From positions 172,696-236,695 of the forward strand of contig NZ_JANUGQ010000009.1 of the NCBI RefSeq assembly GCF_024756275.1: a stretch of 64,000 bases of DNA. Reading direction: 5' to 3'. This document shows, piece by piece, positions 25,831 to 34,711 of the stretch; position 1 is the stretch's first letter; each line of letters begins with the position of its first letter. The notes below the pieces were generated by a model. The model saw only the letters and a program-made list of their open reading frames with translations, had not been told where the DNA came from and made no database searches. The translations under genes and the position numbers were made by a program. The DNA is from Streptomyces pyxinae. GTDB lineage: Bacteria; Actinomycetota; Actinomycetes; Streptomycetales; Streptomycetaceae.

Positions 25831-26922
25831 TCAGCCCAGGTGGTGGGTCCAGCCGTGGACGTCCTCGGCGGCGCCCGTCTGGATGTCCAGCAGCGCCTTG
25901 CGGAGCCTCAGCGTGACCTCGCCCGGCTTGCCGTCGGACTGGGTCCACTCGCCGTCGCGCGACTTCACCAGGCCGACCGGCGTGATCACCGCGGCCGTAC
26001 CGCAGGCGAAGACCTCGGTGAGGGTGCCGTTCTCGCTGTCCCGACGCCAGTCGTCGATGGTGAGCCGGCCCTCCTCGGCGGTGTAGCCGAGGTCCTCGGC
26101 GAGCCTGAGCAGCGAGTCCCGGGTGATGCCGGCCAGCAGCGAGCCGGTCAGCTCGGGCGTGACGATGCGGTCCCCGTACACGAAGTACAGGTTCATGCCG
26201 CCGAGTTCCTCGACCCACTTGTGCTCGACCGCGTCCAAGTAGGCCACCTGGTCGCAGCCCTTCTCGGCGGCCTCGGCCTGGGCGAGCAGCGAGGCCGCGT
26301 AGTTGCCGCCGGTCTTGGCGAAGCCGATGCCACCGGGGACGGCGCGGACCCGGTCCTCGGAGAGCCAGATGGAGACCGGGCGCACCCCGCCGGGGAAGTA
26401 GGCGCCGGCCGGGGAGGCGATGACGATGAAGAGGTACTCGTTGGCCGGCTTGACGCCCAGGCCCACCTCGTTGGCGATCATGAACGGGCGCAGGTAGAGC
26501 GAGGACTCGCCGCCGTGTTCGGGCACCCAGTCGATGTCCTGGCGGACCAGCGCGTCACAGGCGGCGACGAACGTCTCCACCGGCAGTTCCGGCATGGCCA
26601 GCCGGCGCGCGGAGAGCTGGAACCGCTCGGCGTTGGACTCCGGCCGGAAGAGCGAGACCGTGCCGTCGGGGCGGCGGTACGCCTTCAGCCCCTCGAAGAT
26701 CTCCTGCGCGTAGTGCAGGGTCATGTTGGCCGGGTCCATGGACAGCGGCGCGTACGGGGTGAGCTCGGCGTCGTGCCAGCCCCGGCCCTCGGTCCACTTG
26801 ATGGTCACCATGTGGTCGGTGAAGTGGCGGCCGAACCCGGGGTTGGCCAGGATCGCCTCCCGCTCCGCGTCCGACAGCGGGGCGGAGGAGGGCTTGAGCT
26901 CGATCGTGGGCGTCGTCGTCAT
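25831..26922 (-). CDS. ilvE: Branched-chain amino acid aminotransferase
   Basis: 363 residues, the length of class IV aminotransferases of the BCAT family. The PLP-lysine is expected in AKTGGNYAASLLAQ (near residue 200), and the family block YLDAVEHKWVEELGGMNLYFV is present. It catalyses the last transamination in Leu, Ile and Val synthesis, or the first step in their breakdown. ATG 26922 gives the common MTTTPTIELKPS start. It lies downstream of leuB on the same strand with 258 nt between, so a separate promoter is likely. Confidence 0.95.
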   Translation of the reverse strand: MTTTPTIELKPSSAPLSDAEREAILANPGFGRHFTDHMVTIKWTEGRGWHDAELTPYAPLSMDPANMTLHYAQEIFEGLKAYRRPDGTVSLFRPESNAERFQLSARRLAMPELPVETFVAACDALVRQDIDWVPEHGGESSLYLRPFMIANEVGLGVKPANEYLFIVIASPAGAYFPGGVRPVSIWLSEDRVRAVPGGIGFAKTGGNYAASLLAQAEAAEKGCDQVAYLDAVEHKWVEELGGMNLYFVYGDRIVTPELTGSLLAGITRDSLLRLAEDLGYTAEEGRLTIDDWRRDSENGTLTEVFACGTAAVITPVGLVKSRDGEWTQSDGKPGEVTLRLRKALLDIQTGAAEDVHGWTHHLG

Positions 26923-27180
26923 GAGTGCTGTGTCCTTCACCGTTGTGTGTGATGGACCGCGCGCACGCGACGGCTGCTGCCGGCACGTCCGGACGCACCG
27001 CTTGCCGCGGCCCCGCGTTCGATTATCGCCCGCGGGTCGGCGGCTGGATACGGCGGTGCGCTCGGACGGCGGCGTGCGGGCACGACGGCGTGGGTGCGGT
27101 CCGGGCTCCGATGGTGGCACCGGCGACCGCACAGGTGAAGCCGCCGGGTCCGGTGGCGGCCCGGCGGCTGAGCGAAACCC

Positions 27181-28236
27181 TCAGTCGGCGGGCCGGTTCG
27201 CTACGCGTACCGCGAGCGCGTCGCCGGTCTCCTCCGTGGTGCGCGGGGTACCGGCGTCCCGCTCCGCCAGGTCGGCGGCGACCGCCTCCTCCACCCGGAC
27301 GGCCTCCGCCTCGTGGCCGAGGTGGCGCAGCAGCAGGGCGACCGAGAGGACGGTGGCGGTCGGGTCGGCCTTGCCCTGGCCCGCGATGTCGGGCGCGGAG
27401 CCGTGGACGGGCTCGAACATGGAGGGGAACGCGCCGGTGGGGTTGATGTTGCCGGAGGCGGCGAGGCCGATCCCGCCGGTCACGGCGGCGGCGAGATCGG
27501 TGAGGATGTCACCGAAGAGGTTGTCGGTGACGATGACGTCGAAGCGCTCCGGCCGGGTGACGAGGAAGATCGTCGCGGCGTCGACATGCAGATAGTCGGT
27601 GGTGACGTCCGGGTACTCGCGGCCGATCCGGTCGAAGGTCCTCGTCCACAGATGGCCGGCGTGGACCAGCACATTGTTCTTGTGCACCAGGGTCAGCTTC
27701 TTGCGGGGCCGGGCGCCGGCCCGCTCGTACGCGTCCCGGACGACGCGCTCGACGCCGTACGCCGTGTTGACGCTCACCTCGGTGGCGACCTCGGCGGGGG
27801 TACCGGTGCGCAGCGAGCCGCCGTTGCCGGTGTACGGACCCTCGGTGCCCTCGCGGACGACGACGAAGTCGATGGCGGGGCGCCCGGCCAGCGGGGTGGC
27901 CGTGTTCGGGAAGAGGGTCGAGGGGCGCAGATTGACGTAGTGGTCGAAGGCGAACCGCAGCTTGAGCAGCAGCCCGCGCTCCAGCTCCCCGGAGGGCACG
28001 GACGGGTCCCCGACGGCGCCGAGCAGGATGGCGTCGTGCGCCTTGAGGGACTCCAGCTCCGCGTCGGGGAGCGTCTCCCCGGTGCGGTGCCAGCGCCGGG
28101 CGCCGAGGTCGTACTCCTCGGTCTCCAGCTTCACGTCCGCCGGGAGGACGGCGCGCAGGACCTTGAGGCCCTGGGCCACGACCTCCGGGCCGATGCCGTC
28201 ACCGGGAATCACTGCCAGATCGATGCTGCGAGACAT
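27181..28236 (-). CDS. leuB: 3-isopropylmalate dehydrogenase
   Basis: 351 residues. Isocitrate/isopropylmalate dehydrogenase fold: [17 protein letters not shown] at the start, [14 protein letters not shown], the metal/substrate segment [33 protein letters not shown], and [19 protein letters not shown]. It oxidatively decarboxylates 3-isopropylmalate in leucine synthesis. ATG 28236 is followed by MSRSIDLAV, usual for actinobacterial LeuB. Confidence 0.96.
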   Translation of the reverse strand: MSRSIDLAVIPGDGIGPEVVAQGLKVLRAVLPADVKLETEEYDLGARRWHRTGETLPDAELESLKAHDAILLGAVGDPSVPSGELERGLLLKLRFAFDHYVNLRPSTLFPNTATPLAGRPAIDFVVVREGTEGPYTGNGGSLRTGTPAEVATEVSVNTAYGVERVVRDAYERAGARPRKKLTLVHKNNVLVHAGHLWTRTFDRIGREYPDVTTDYLHVDAATIFLVTRPERFDVIVTDNLFGDILTDLAAAVTGGIGLAASGNINPTGAFPSMFEPVHGSAPDIAGQGKADPTATVLSVALLLRHLGHEAEAVRVEEAVAADLAERDAGTPRTTEETGDALAVRVANRPAD

Positions 28237-28358
28237 GCCGGCACCCTACTCCTCGTCCCATTGGCTGACATGTCAGGTCCAGCATGCGGACGCCCGTACC
28301 GGCCGGCCGGGCTCCGGCGGGCGGCCCGGCGACCGGCGGGCGACGCGGGACGGCCGGC

Positions 28359-28493
28359 TCAGTGGCCGGTGGCGCCGCCGTTGTCGCGGCGGTCGAGGGC
28401 CCGCTGCAGCGCGGCGGCGGCGTTCTGGCGCTCGGCCTCCTCGCGGCGGGCGGAGTGGCGGATCCGGGTACGGCGGACGGTGTCAGCGGCCAT
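28359..28493 (-). CDS. Small basic hypothetical protein (44 residues)
   Basis: MAADTVRRTRIRHSARREEA... followed by a helical, charged stretch (ERQNAAAALQRALDRRD). GAGGAG lies about 9 nt upstream of ATG 28493 and the reading is compact, so I think it is translated. The function is unknown. It lies upstream of leuB on the same strand, 122 nt away. Confidence 0.5.
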   Translation of the reverse strand: MAADTVRRTRIRHSARREEAERQNAAAALQRALDRRDNGGATGH

Positions 28494-28981
28494 GGTGATC
28501 GACTCCTCGACAGGGCGATGGTGGACGGACGGACAGACAGCGAGACGGCGGGTGAAGAGCGGATGCTCCGGCGCACCCCCACTCCGGGCCGGACGGACGC
28601 CGGACGGGCGCCGGACGGACGCAACGGCCGACCGCGACGGCCGCCGAAACGGCCGGACGCCCCGGCAGGGCGGCGGCACGGCGCGGACACCGCGGGGACG
28701 GACGCCGCGAGGACGGATGGCGCGGCACGGGAGCACGGCGAACCGGCACGGGGGACGCGACGGCACCCGGGGGCGCCGTACGGCGGGGTCCGTGGAGCAC
28801 CGGCGGAGGCGGGGAGCGGCGCCGCAGGGGTTGCCTGCCGGGCGGTCGCGCTCCAGCCCACCGCCGCCCGATGGGGCGGACGGAAGGACCGGCTCCCTTT
28901 CCACGTTAAGGGAGGTCCGGGCATCTGTCGCCGCCATTACTCGGACTTCCTACTATCTGAGACGCCGGATAAGTCGTTCAC
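28494..28981. other. Intergenic region without recognised gene
   Basis: GC-rich with many short GGACGG/ACGG repeats up to ~28870. CTCCCTT-(N8)-AAGGGAG forms a small hairpin near 28889-28917. The rest is lower in GC and leads into the padR operator. Confidence 0.4.
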
Positions 28982-29010
28982 CCAGCTAGGTTGCATAACT
29001 GACTAGCTGG
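28982..29010. promoter_or_regulatory. Inverted repeat before padR, probable operator
   Basis: CCAGCTAG (28982-28989) and CTAGCTGG (29003-29010) form a perfect 8-bp inverted repeat with a 13-nt AT-richer spacer, 15 nt before the PadR start codon. Position and symmetry fit an autoregulatory PadR operator. Confidence 0.6.
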
Positions 29011-29025
29011 TGATGTGATCTACCC

Positions 29026-29376
29026 ATGGCCACAGACCGCAGAGCCAGCTGGCTCAAGGGCGTCCTCGACCTGCTTGTTCTCTCCTGCCTGCGGGACGGG
29101 GAGAGCTATGGCTACGAGATCTCCAAGGCCCTCGCCGCCGGCGGGGTGGGCGAGATCAAGGGCGGGACGCTCTACCCCGTGCTCAACCGGCTGGAGGAGG
29201 CGGGGCTGGTCACCGCCGAGTTCCGGGCCGCCGAACGCGGGCCCGGCCGGCGCTACTACCGGCTCACCGCCGAGGGCCGTACCCGGCTGACCGCCGGCAG
29301 CGCCGCCTGGCGGGACTTCCACACCGCCGTACGGGACCTGCTCCCGGACGAACCCGCCGCGCCCGGCACCGACTAG
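29026..29376 (+). CDS. PadR family transcriptional regulator
   Basis: 116 residues. Winged helix with the PadR signature LKGVLDLLVLSCLRDGESYGYEIS, then KGGTLYPVLNRLEEAGLVTAEF and GRRYYRLTAEGRTRL. Short PadR proteins of this type usually repress themselves and an adjacent membrane protein gene. ATG 29026 has no clear ribosome site. The next gene, 106 nt downstream, is a membrane protein of the kind often paired with PadR. Confidence 0.92.
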   Translation: MATDRRASWLKGVLDLLVLSCLRDGESYGYEISKALAAGGVGEIKGGTLYPVLNRLEEAGLVTAEFRAAERGPGRRYYRLTAEGRTRLTAGSAAWRDFHTAVRDLLPDEPAAPGTD

Positions 29377-29482
29377 CACCGGGGCCGGCCCCGACCACGG
29401 CCCCAGCCGTCTCCGACCGGGGCCCAGCCGTCTTCGCACCGACCGTCCACCGCACCACGGACCGCACCACAGGGGGACCGAC

Positions 29483-30229
29483 ATGACGACCGACCACCAC
29501 CACTACTTCCAGGAGCTGGCAGCCGCGCTGCGGGGGGCCGGCGTACCGGCCGACCGGGCCGACGCCACCGTGGCGGACCTGACCGGGCATCTCGCCGAGA
29601 CCGGGGCCGACCCGCTGGCCGAGTTCGGGCCCGCCACCGAGTTCGCCGCCCGGCTGGCGGGCGGCGGCCCCGAAAACACCGGTCCCGACGAGCCCGACGA
29701 GCCCGGCGCGGCGGCCGAGAGCTGGCGGTGGACCTGCGACATCTACAACGACCGCCGGCTGCTGGGCATCTACGGCGACCAGGGGTGGGAGGTCGAACGG
29801 CTGGACACGCTGGGGCGGTTCGTCTGCCGCCGCTCCCCCGGCACCGCCCTGCGCTGGGAGTACCGGCGGGAGCCGATGACCCTGCTGAACCGCAGGGCGG
29901 TGATCGACCGGCTGGCCCCGGAGGGCTGGGAGCTGTGCGGGGAGTGGATCCTCTACGCGTACTTCAAGCGCCCGAGGGCCGCCGAGGCCGGTCCGGCCGC
30001 CGCGCTGACCGAGCTTCCGGCGCCACCGCCCCGCTCCCTCTTCCTGAGCCGGCACGGCAAGCTGGTGCTCGGCCTCTGCGCGTCCCTGGTGCTGCTCTCC
30101 CTCGTCCTGCTGGCCGTCTCCGGCAGCAGCGGCCCGTGGTGGGTGACGGCCGTGGCAGGCGCCTGCGGGGGCGTGGGGGCGCTGTACGGGGTGCGGCGGG
30201 ACATCCTGAAGGGGGCGGAGAGCCGGTAG
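29483..30229 (+). CDS. PadR-partner membrane protein
   Basis: 248 residues. The N-terminal ~60 residues are helical and resemble the HAAS/DUF1700-type domain often encoded with PadR (YFQELAAALRGAGVPADRADATVADLTGHLAET). Two similar GW-E repeats follow (DQGWEVERLDTLGRFVCR; PEGWELCGEWILYAYFK), recalling DUF2812. Two membrane segments lie at about 190-235 (LVLGLCASLVLLSLVLLAV; WWVTAVAGACGGVGALYG). ATG 29483 follows AGGGGG. Function unknown; likely co-transcribed with and sensed or controlled by the PadR protein. Confidence 0.75.
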   Translation: MTTDHHHYFQELAAALRGAGVPADRADATVADLTGHLAETGADPLAEFGPATEFAARLAGGGPENTGPDEPDEPGAAAESWRWTCDIYNDRRLLGIYGDQGWEVERLDTLGRFVCRRSPGTALRWEYRREPMTLLNRRAVIDRLAPEGWELCGEWILYAYFKRPRAAEAGPAAALTELPAPPPRSLFLSRHGKLVLGLCASLVLLSLVLLAVSGSSGPWWVTAVAGACGGVGALYGVRRDILKGAESR

Positions 30230-30379
30230 CGGCCGGACCCACCGGGCGGACGGGAACCCGGCGGACCGCCGGGCGACGGGAAGTCCCGGCGGCAGGCCCC
30301 GGCCCGTCGGCCGGTGGGCCGCCCCCGGCGGCCCGCACCGCTCACAGGACACCGCCTCCGCCTCACGGGACACCCCGCC

Positions 30380-30928
30380 TCAGAGGACGTCGCCGTCCCG
30401 CCAGTCGAAGAGCAGCGGCCCGTCGGCGGCGACGGGCAGCGGACGACCGCCCGCGGGACGGAGGAAGGTGGTGTCCTCCTCGTCCGGCAGATGCTCCACG
30501 CCGCCGGGGCCGTACGCCTCCACCCGGCCGTTCCAGAGCTGCCAGCCGCGCGCCCGGTAGAGCGCCGCGCCCTCGTCGGAGGCGGACAGGGCGCCGAACT
30601 CGTAGGCCCCGTCCACGACTTCCTCCAGGGCCGCCATGATCCGCCCGCCCAGTCCCTGGCGGCGGCGGTCGGCGCGGACGGCCACGGCCTCCACATAGCC
30701 CACCCGGTGGGCCCGGCCCCTGTGCACCACCCGGCGCATGACCACACTGCCGTGCGCGACGATGCCGCCCTGGCTGTCCACGGCGTACGCGTGGACGCCG
30801 CCCAGCCCGTGCTCCCAGTCCTCGTCGCCGAAGTCACCGTCGAAGGCACGGGTCAGCATGGCGCGGACGGCGTCCAGCGTGCCGGGGTCCAGCTCGAAGG
30901 TGTGGGCGGTGCGCAGGGTGTCGGTCAT
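30380..30928 (-). CDS. Aminoglycoside 2'-N-acetyltransferase homologue, AAC(2') type
   Basis: 182-residue GNAT protein. It shows the order seen in mycobacterial AAC(2')-I enzymes: acidic DFGDEDWEHGLGGVHA, acetyl-CoA loop VEAVAVRADRRRQGLGGRIM, GALSASDEGAALYRARGW and terminal DWRDGD. Such enzymes acetylate the 2'-amine of aminoglycosides and may also act on cellular substrates. The mycobacterial protein ends DWRSGDPW; here it ends DWRDGDVL. No mobile element is nearby, so it is probably intrinsic. The family is clear; drug activity is not established. Confidence 0.82.
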   Translation of the reverse strand: MTDTLRTAHTFELDPGTLDAVRAMLTRAFDGDFGDEDWEHGLGGVHAYAVDSQGGIVAHGSVVMRRVVHRGRAHRVGYVEAVAVRADRRRQGLGGRIMAALEEVVDGAYEFGALSASDEGAALYRARGWQLWNGRVEAYGPGGVEHLPDEEDTTFLRPAGGRPLPVAADGPLLFDWRDGDVL

Positions 30929-31060
30929 CCCGCCACTCTGTCAGCCGGCGCGCCCGCCCGGCACCTGCTTTCCGGCGCCTCCGGCCCGGCGGGGCGGGAT
31001 CCGGAGGGCCCGCGCCACCGGACGGCCGGCGGACACGGAGGCCCGCGAAGCCGGAGGGCC

Positions 31061-31435
31061 TCAGAGGCGTCCGCCGGTGAGGCGGGAGAGCGGTCCGCGC
31101 TGCCGCAGTCCGGAGCGGCGGCCGAGCGCGTACGAGGAGGCCACCACGGTGGCGACCCCGGCGCTCGCGCCGGCGGCTATCGCCTTGCGCGCCTTCACCA
31201 GCGTCCAGGCGGTGCCCACCTTGCCGACCGTGGCACCGGCGGCCGTGCCGACCGCCGTCTGGACCGTACGCGCCGCCGACTTGGCCTTCTCGCTGGTCGC
31301 TCCGGAGAGTCCGGCGAGGGCCTCCTTGCCGCCCCGCACGGTGCGCGAGGTTCCGTTGGCCGTGCTCTTGGCGGCTTCCTGGGCGCGTTCCTTGGTGCTC
31401 GTCGAGCTCTGGGTCGTCTTCTTCGTCTCAGCCAT
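31061..31435 (-). CDS. Small Ala/Thr/Lys-rich hypothetical protein
   Basis: 124 residues. The first ~60 are rich in Lys, Thr, Ser and Ala (KKTTQSSTSTKERAQEAAK), resembling LEA or histone-like tails. A hydrophobic patch at ~85-105 (AIAAGASAGVATVVASSYALG) could be a membrane segment, and the end is basic. A SigB-like promoter (GTTT-N15-GGTTAT) sits immediately upstream, suggesting stress induction. Confidence 0.65.
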   Translation of the reverse strand: MAETKKTTQSSTSTKERAQEAAKSTANGTSRTVRGGKEALAGLSGATSEKAKSAARTVQTAVGTAAGATVGKVGTAWTLVKARKAIAAGASAGVATVVASSYALGRRSGLRQRGPLSRLTGGRL

Positions 31436-31444
31436 GCACCCCGG

Positions 31445-31469
31445 ATAACCGTCCGTAGCGCCTTCAAAC
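31445..31469 (-). promoter_or_regulatory. SigB-type promoter candidate
   Basis: On the minus strand GTTT (31469-31466), 15 nt, then GGTTAT (31450-31445), close to the SigB-family consensus GNNT-N14-16-GGGTAC/T with one mismatch. Only 9 nt separate the -10 box from the ATG at 31435, so the transcript would be almost leaderless. Confidence 0.5.
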
Positions 31470-31625
31470 TGACCCTCGCTCACGGTGGCGGGCCCGACGC
31501 CCGGTTGCCGCCACGTTCCTCTCCCGCCTCTCGCGTCCCGGGCTGCTCGCCGCGGCGGAGCCCCGGCCCGGGGGCCGGTTTCCGCGCCGGGCCGCCGGGC
31601 ACCCGGCTGCCGGAGGTGTGCCGTC

Positions 31626-32447
31626 ATGGTGATGCACAGCAGCAAGGCCGTCCTGGGGCAGCTCAACAGCAGGCGCGGCGAACAGGCCCTGGAGGTGGCG
31701 GGCCGCTGGGGCTTCGCCGCCCGGGGTGTCATCTATGTACTGGTCGGTGTGCTGGCACTGCGCATCGCCCTCGGCGGGGGCGGCGGGGAGCAGGCCGACA
31801 AGGGCGGCGCGCTCGCCGAGATCGCGAGCAAGCCCTTCGGGGCGGCGCTGCTCTGGGTGGTGGGCATCGGGCTGGTGGGAATGGCCCTCTGGCAGCTCTC
31901 CGAGGCGGTGTGGGGCACCAAGACGACCAAGCGGCTGCTGTCGGTCGGGCGGGCCGTCTTCTACGGGGTCGTCTCCTGGTCCGTGCTCACCTTCGCCGCC
32001 GGTGACCACAGCCAGGGCGGTGGCTCCAGCGACCAGCAGTCCCAGGACGTGACCGCCAAGGCGCTCGATCTGCCCGCGGGGCAGTGGCTGGTGGCGGCGG
32101 TCGGCGTGGGCATCGCGGTGACCGGTGTGGTCGGAGCCGTACGGGCCGGGATGCGGAAGTACCACAAGCACCTCAAGCTCGGCGAGATGTCCGCCACCTC
32201 GCGCAGGGCCGTCGATGTGACCGGGGTGTCCGGCGGGATCGCGCGCGGGCTGGTCTTCCTGGTGGCCGGCGGCTTCGCGGTCGCCGCGGCCGTGCAGTAC
32301 GACCCGGACAAGGCCAAGGGCATGGACGACACCCTGCGCGCCTTCGCCGGGACGCCGGCCGGGCCCTGGCTGATGGCCGCGATAGCCCTGGGGCTGGCCA
32401 TGTTCGGCGTCTTCTGCTTCGCGATGGCCCGCTGGCGCCGGGTCTGA
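31626..32447 (+). CDS. DUF1206 membrane protein
   Basis: 273 residues made of three repeated two-helix units, each with a family-like GFAARGVIYVLVG / VSGGIARGLVFLVAGG signature and a GxxLWxxxA-type second helix. About six membrane segments; the C-terminus is basic (MARWRRV). GGAGG at 31612-31616 supports ATG 31626 over 31632. Function unknown. It precedes the sigma gene and is divergent from the small Ala/Thr/Lys-rich protein. Confidence 0.85.
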   Translation: MVMHSSKAVLGQLNSRRGEQALEVAGRWGFAARGVIYVLVGVLALRIALGGGGGEQADKGGALAEIASKPFGAALLWVVGIGLVGMALWQLSEAVWGTKTTKRLLSVGRAVFYGVVSWSVLTFAAGDHSQGGGSSDQQSQDVTAKALDLPAGQWLVAAVGVGIAVTGVVGAVRAGMRKYHKHLKLGEMSATSRRAVDVTGVSGGIARGLVFLVAGGFAVAAAVQYDPDKAKGMDDTLRAFAGTPAGPWLMAAIALGLAMFGVFCFAMARWRRV

Positions 32448-32529
32448 ACCGGTCCGGACCGGCGTCCCGGAAGGCGCCGGGGCGGCTCGGGGCGGCCCTG
32501 GGCCGGGCCACTCGTTCAGGGGACATGGC

Positions 32530-32555
32530 GTATGACTCACCGTGGGTGAGGGTAC
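32530..32555 (+). promoter_or_regulatory. SigB-type promoter candidate before the sigma gene
   Basis: GTAT (32530-32533), 16 nt, GGGTAC (32550-32555) matches GNNT-N14-16-GGGTAC/T exactly. The ATG at 32578 is 22 nt further. It suggests autoregulation by a SigB-family sigma factor. Confidence 0.55.
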
Positions 32556-32577
32556 GTGTGCGCCGCGATGACGACTC

Positions 32578-33476
32578 ATGCCCTCACTCACTTCCGCACG
32601 CCCCGGGCCGTCCCGGGCCCGTCCGCTCCCCCGGCCTCCGGTGAGAGACCCCCCGTCCCCCGGCAGAAGACCCGGGCGGATTCCCCGGGCCGCCGGCGTC
32701 CCGTCCGAAAGCCCCTCCGACACACGGCAGTTGACCCGCTCCCTCTTCCAGCGGCTGGCCGGCCTGGAAGAGGGCACCCCGGAGCACGAGTACGTCCGCG
32801 ATGTGCTGGTCGAGCTGAATCTGACGCTGTGCGCCACGTCGCCCGGCGGACGCGCCCCCTCGGGGGCGACCAGGAGGACATCGTCCAGGTCGGCACCATC
32901 GGGCTGATCAAGGCGATCGACCGCTTCCAGCTCGGCCGCGAGGTCGAGTTCGCCACCTTCGCCGTGCCCTGCGTCGTCGGGGAGATCAAACGCTTCTTCC
33001 GCGACGCCGCCTGGGGCGTCCATGTCCCGCGCCAGCTGCGCGAACTGCGCGCCGGCCTGCGGGCGGTCACCGAGGAGCCGACCGGCCGGCTCGGCCGGGA
33101 ACCCGGTGTCCGGGAGCTGGCCGGGGCCACCGGCCACAGCGAGGAGACGGTCGCCGAGGCGCGGCCGGCGGGCAACGCCTACCGGGTCGGCTCGATCGAC
33201 GGTCTGCTCCATGAGGGCCGGGGCGGCGGGACCACCCTCGCGGACTTCCCGGGCGCCGAGGATCCGCGGATCGACATGCTGGAGTACGTACGCAGTCTGG
33301 CGCCGCTGATGGCCCGGCTGGACGAGCGCCAGCGGCGCGTCCTGCGGATGCGGTTCGGTGACGAGATGACCCAGGCCCAGATCGGCGCGGCGCTCGGCAT
33401 CTCCCAGATGCATGTCTCCCGGCTGCTCACGCGGAGTCTGCGCCAGTTGCGCGCCGGGATGACCGGCACGGGCTGA
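32578..33476 (+). pseudogene. SigB/SigF-type RNA polymerase sigma factor, frameshifted
   Basis: Region 2 and the N-terminus are split between frames. Frame 1 from ATG 32578 encodes DTRQLTRSLFQRLAGLEEGTPEHEYVRDVLVELNLTL. The protein then continues in frame 3 from ~32829 with VRHVARR...EDIVQVGTIGLIKAIDRF, then VEFATFAVPCVVGEIKRFFRD, region 3, and region 4 (LDERQRRVLRMRFGDEMTQAQIGAALGISQMHVSRLL). The break is at CTGTG near 32827-32831 where CTGGTG is expected, so one G is missing. Either a real inactivating mutation or a sequencing error in this GC-rich DNA. SigB-type factors direct stress and differentiation genes; nearby STAS, PP2C and RsbW-like genes are typical regulators. Confidence 0.85.
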
Positions 33477-33610
33477 GCCGGTCGCCGTCAGGACCGGCGG
33501 TCACCCGTCCGAACCGGTCGTCCGTGTGGACCGGCGTCCCGTGCGAGCTCGTCGTCCGTGCGGACCGGTGTCTCGTCCGGGCCGGTCGCCCGGGGCGGGC
33601 GTGCCGCCGG

Positions 33611-34021
33611 TCAGCCGCCCGCGACCGGCGGGACGGCCACCCCGGTCGCTTCCGCCACGCTGGCGTGGATCGGGAGGACGTCCTCCAGGCCGGTCAGCGA
33701 GAAGAGCCGCAGCACGAACCGCGAGGGCGCGGCGATCCGCAGCCGGTCGCCCAGTTCGGCATAGGTCTGGAGCAGCACGTTCAGCATGGTCGAGTCGGCG
33801 AACCGCAGCTCCGACAGGTCCAGCACCAGCGGCTCCCCCGCCGGCACCGCCTTTTCCAGCAGCGCCCTCAACGGCGCCACATTGTCCAGGTCCGCCTCCC
33901 CGGCCAGCCGTACGACATGGGCGCCGGGCTGCTGGTCCTCGGTGATCCGAAGGGAGTGATCGGGGTCGTGGGGAGAGTGCACGCCCTCACGATAAAGCTG
34001 ATAGTTGCCGTTTGACAACAT
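33611..34021 (-). CDS. STAS-domain anti-sigma factor antagonist
   Basis: 136 residues. STAS fold with the phospho-acceptor-region motif LVLDLSELRFADSTMLNVLL (Ser in ADST is the likely phosphorylation site) and EADLDNVAPLRALLEKAV. Such proteins bind RsbW-like anti-sigma kinases when dephosphorylated and so free the sigma factor. The start is uncertain: ATG 34021 has AGGGAG only 2 nt upstream, and GTG at codon 14 (VHSPHDPDH) is an alternative. It converges on the sigma gene. Confidence 0.87.
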   Translation of the reverse strand: MLSNGNYQLYREGVHSPHDPDHSLRITEDQQPGAHVVRLAGEADLDNVAPLRALLEKAVPAGEPLVLDLSELRFADSTMLNVLLQTYAELGDRLRIAAPSRFVLRLFSLTGLEDVLPIHASVAEATGVAVPPVAGG

Positions 34022-34113
34022 TCTCCCTGTAGCAACAGTCTGTCCCCAGCAGGATCGCGGAAGGAGCGCTCCTCAGGCGGACGAGCGAGGGGGGAAGTGG
34101 ACCCGGAATGGTG

Positions 34114-34626
34114 CTAGGCGCTGTCTGCTACGGAGTGACCACCGGCGCCCGGTCTGTCCTCCGCGTCCTCCAGGTCCTCGACGGCGTCCCGGAAGGCGAT
34201 CAGCCCCTCCGCCAGCGCGTGCACCGCGGCCGGTTTCATCCGGGCCAGCACGGCCGCCACCTCCCGGGCGCGCGCCTCCCGCAGCTCCCGCAGCACGGTG
34301 TGGCCCCGCCGGCTCAGCCGCAGCTCCACCTCGCGCCGACTGGTCGGACTCGGCGCCCGGGTGACCAGGCCCATCGCCTCCAGCCGGTCGCACAGCCGGC
34401 TCACCGAGGAGTTGCGCGAGCGCAGCACGTCGCTCAGAGTTCTGAGATTCGTACCGTCGTGCCGCTCCAGCACGAGCAGGGCCCGTAGTTGTGAGGGCGA
34501 CACCGGCCCGGAGGGCACGGCCTCCTGTCCGCGCCCCAGCAACACCTCCAGAAGTTCCGCGACCGCGCACACGTCTTCAGCCATCTGCTCGGGATGGCGC
34601 GGAGTACTGGGGAAGCGGGGCACCAA
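34114..34626 (-). CDS. MarR family transcriptional regulator
   Basis: 170 residues from GTG 34626, or 156 from ATG 34584 (MAEDVCAVAELLEVLLG). The winged helix contains VSPSQLRALLVLERHDGTNLRTLSDVLRSRNSSVSRLCDRLEAMGLVTRAPSPTSRREVELRLSRRG; the Arg/Glu wing is typical of MarR. It is divergent from the PP2C gene at 34712, whose promoter it may control. The ligand is unknown. Confidence 0.88.
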   Translation of the reverse strand: MVPRFPSTPRHPEQMAEDVCAVAELLEVLLGRGQEAVPSGPVSPSQLRALLVLERHDGTNLRTLSDVLRSRNSSVSRLCDRLEAMGLVTRAPSPTSRREVELRLSRRGHTVLRELREARAREVAAVLARMKPAAVHALAEGLIAFRDAVEDLEDAEDRPGAGGHSVADSA

Positions 34627-34711
34627 TCCACTGTGTCACTCGGCGGCCCCGTTTGTCAGCCCGAGTGTTCCCGACGCCGCTCAGAGGAAGGCCCGAACGA
34701 GGGTGACCGAC

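Noticed and set aside
29015..29290. Alternative frames over padR
   Set aside because: Composition-driven shadows; the PadR frame alone has recognisable domain motifs.
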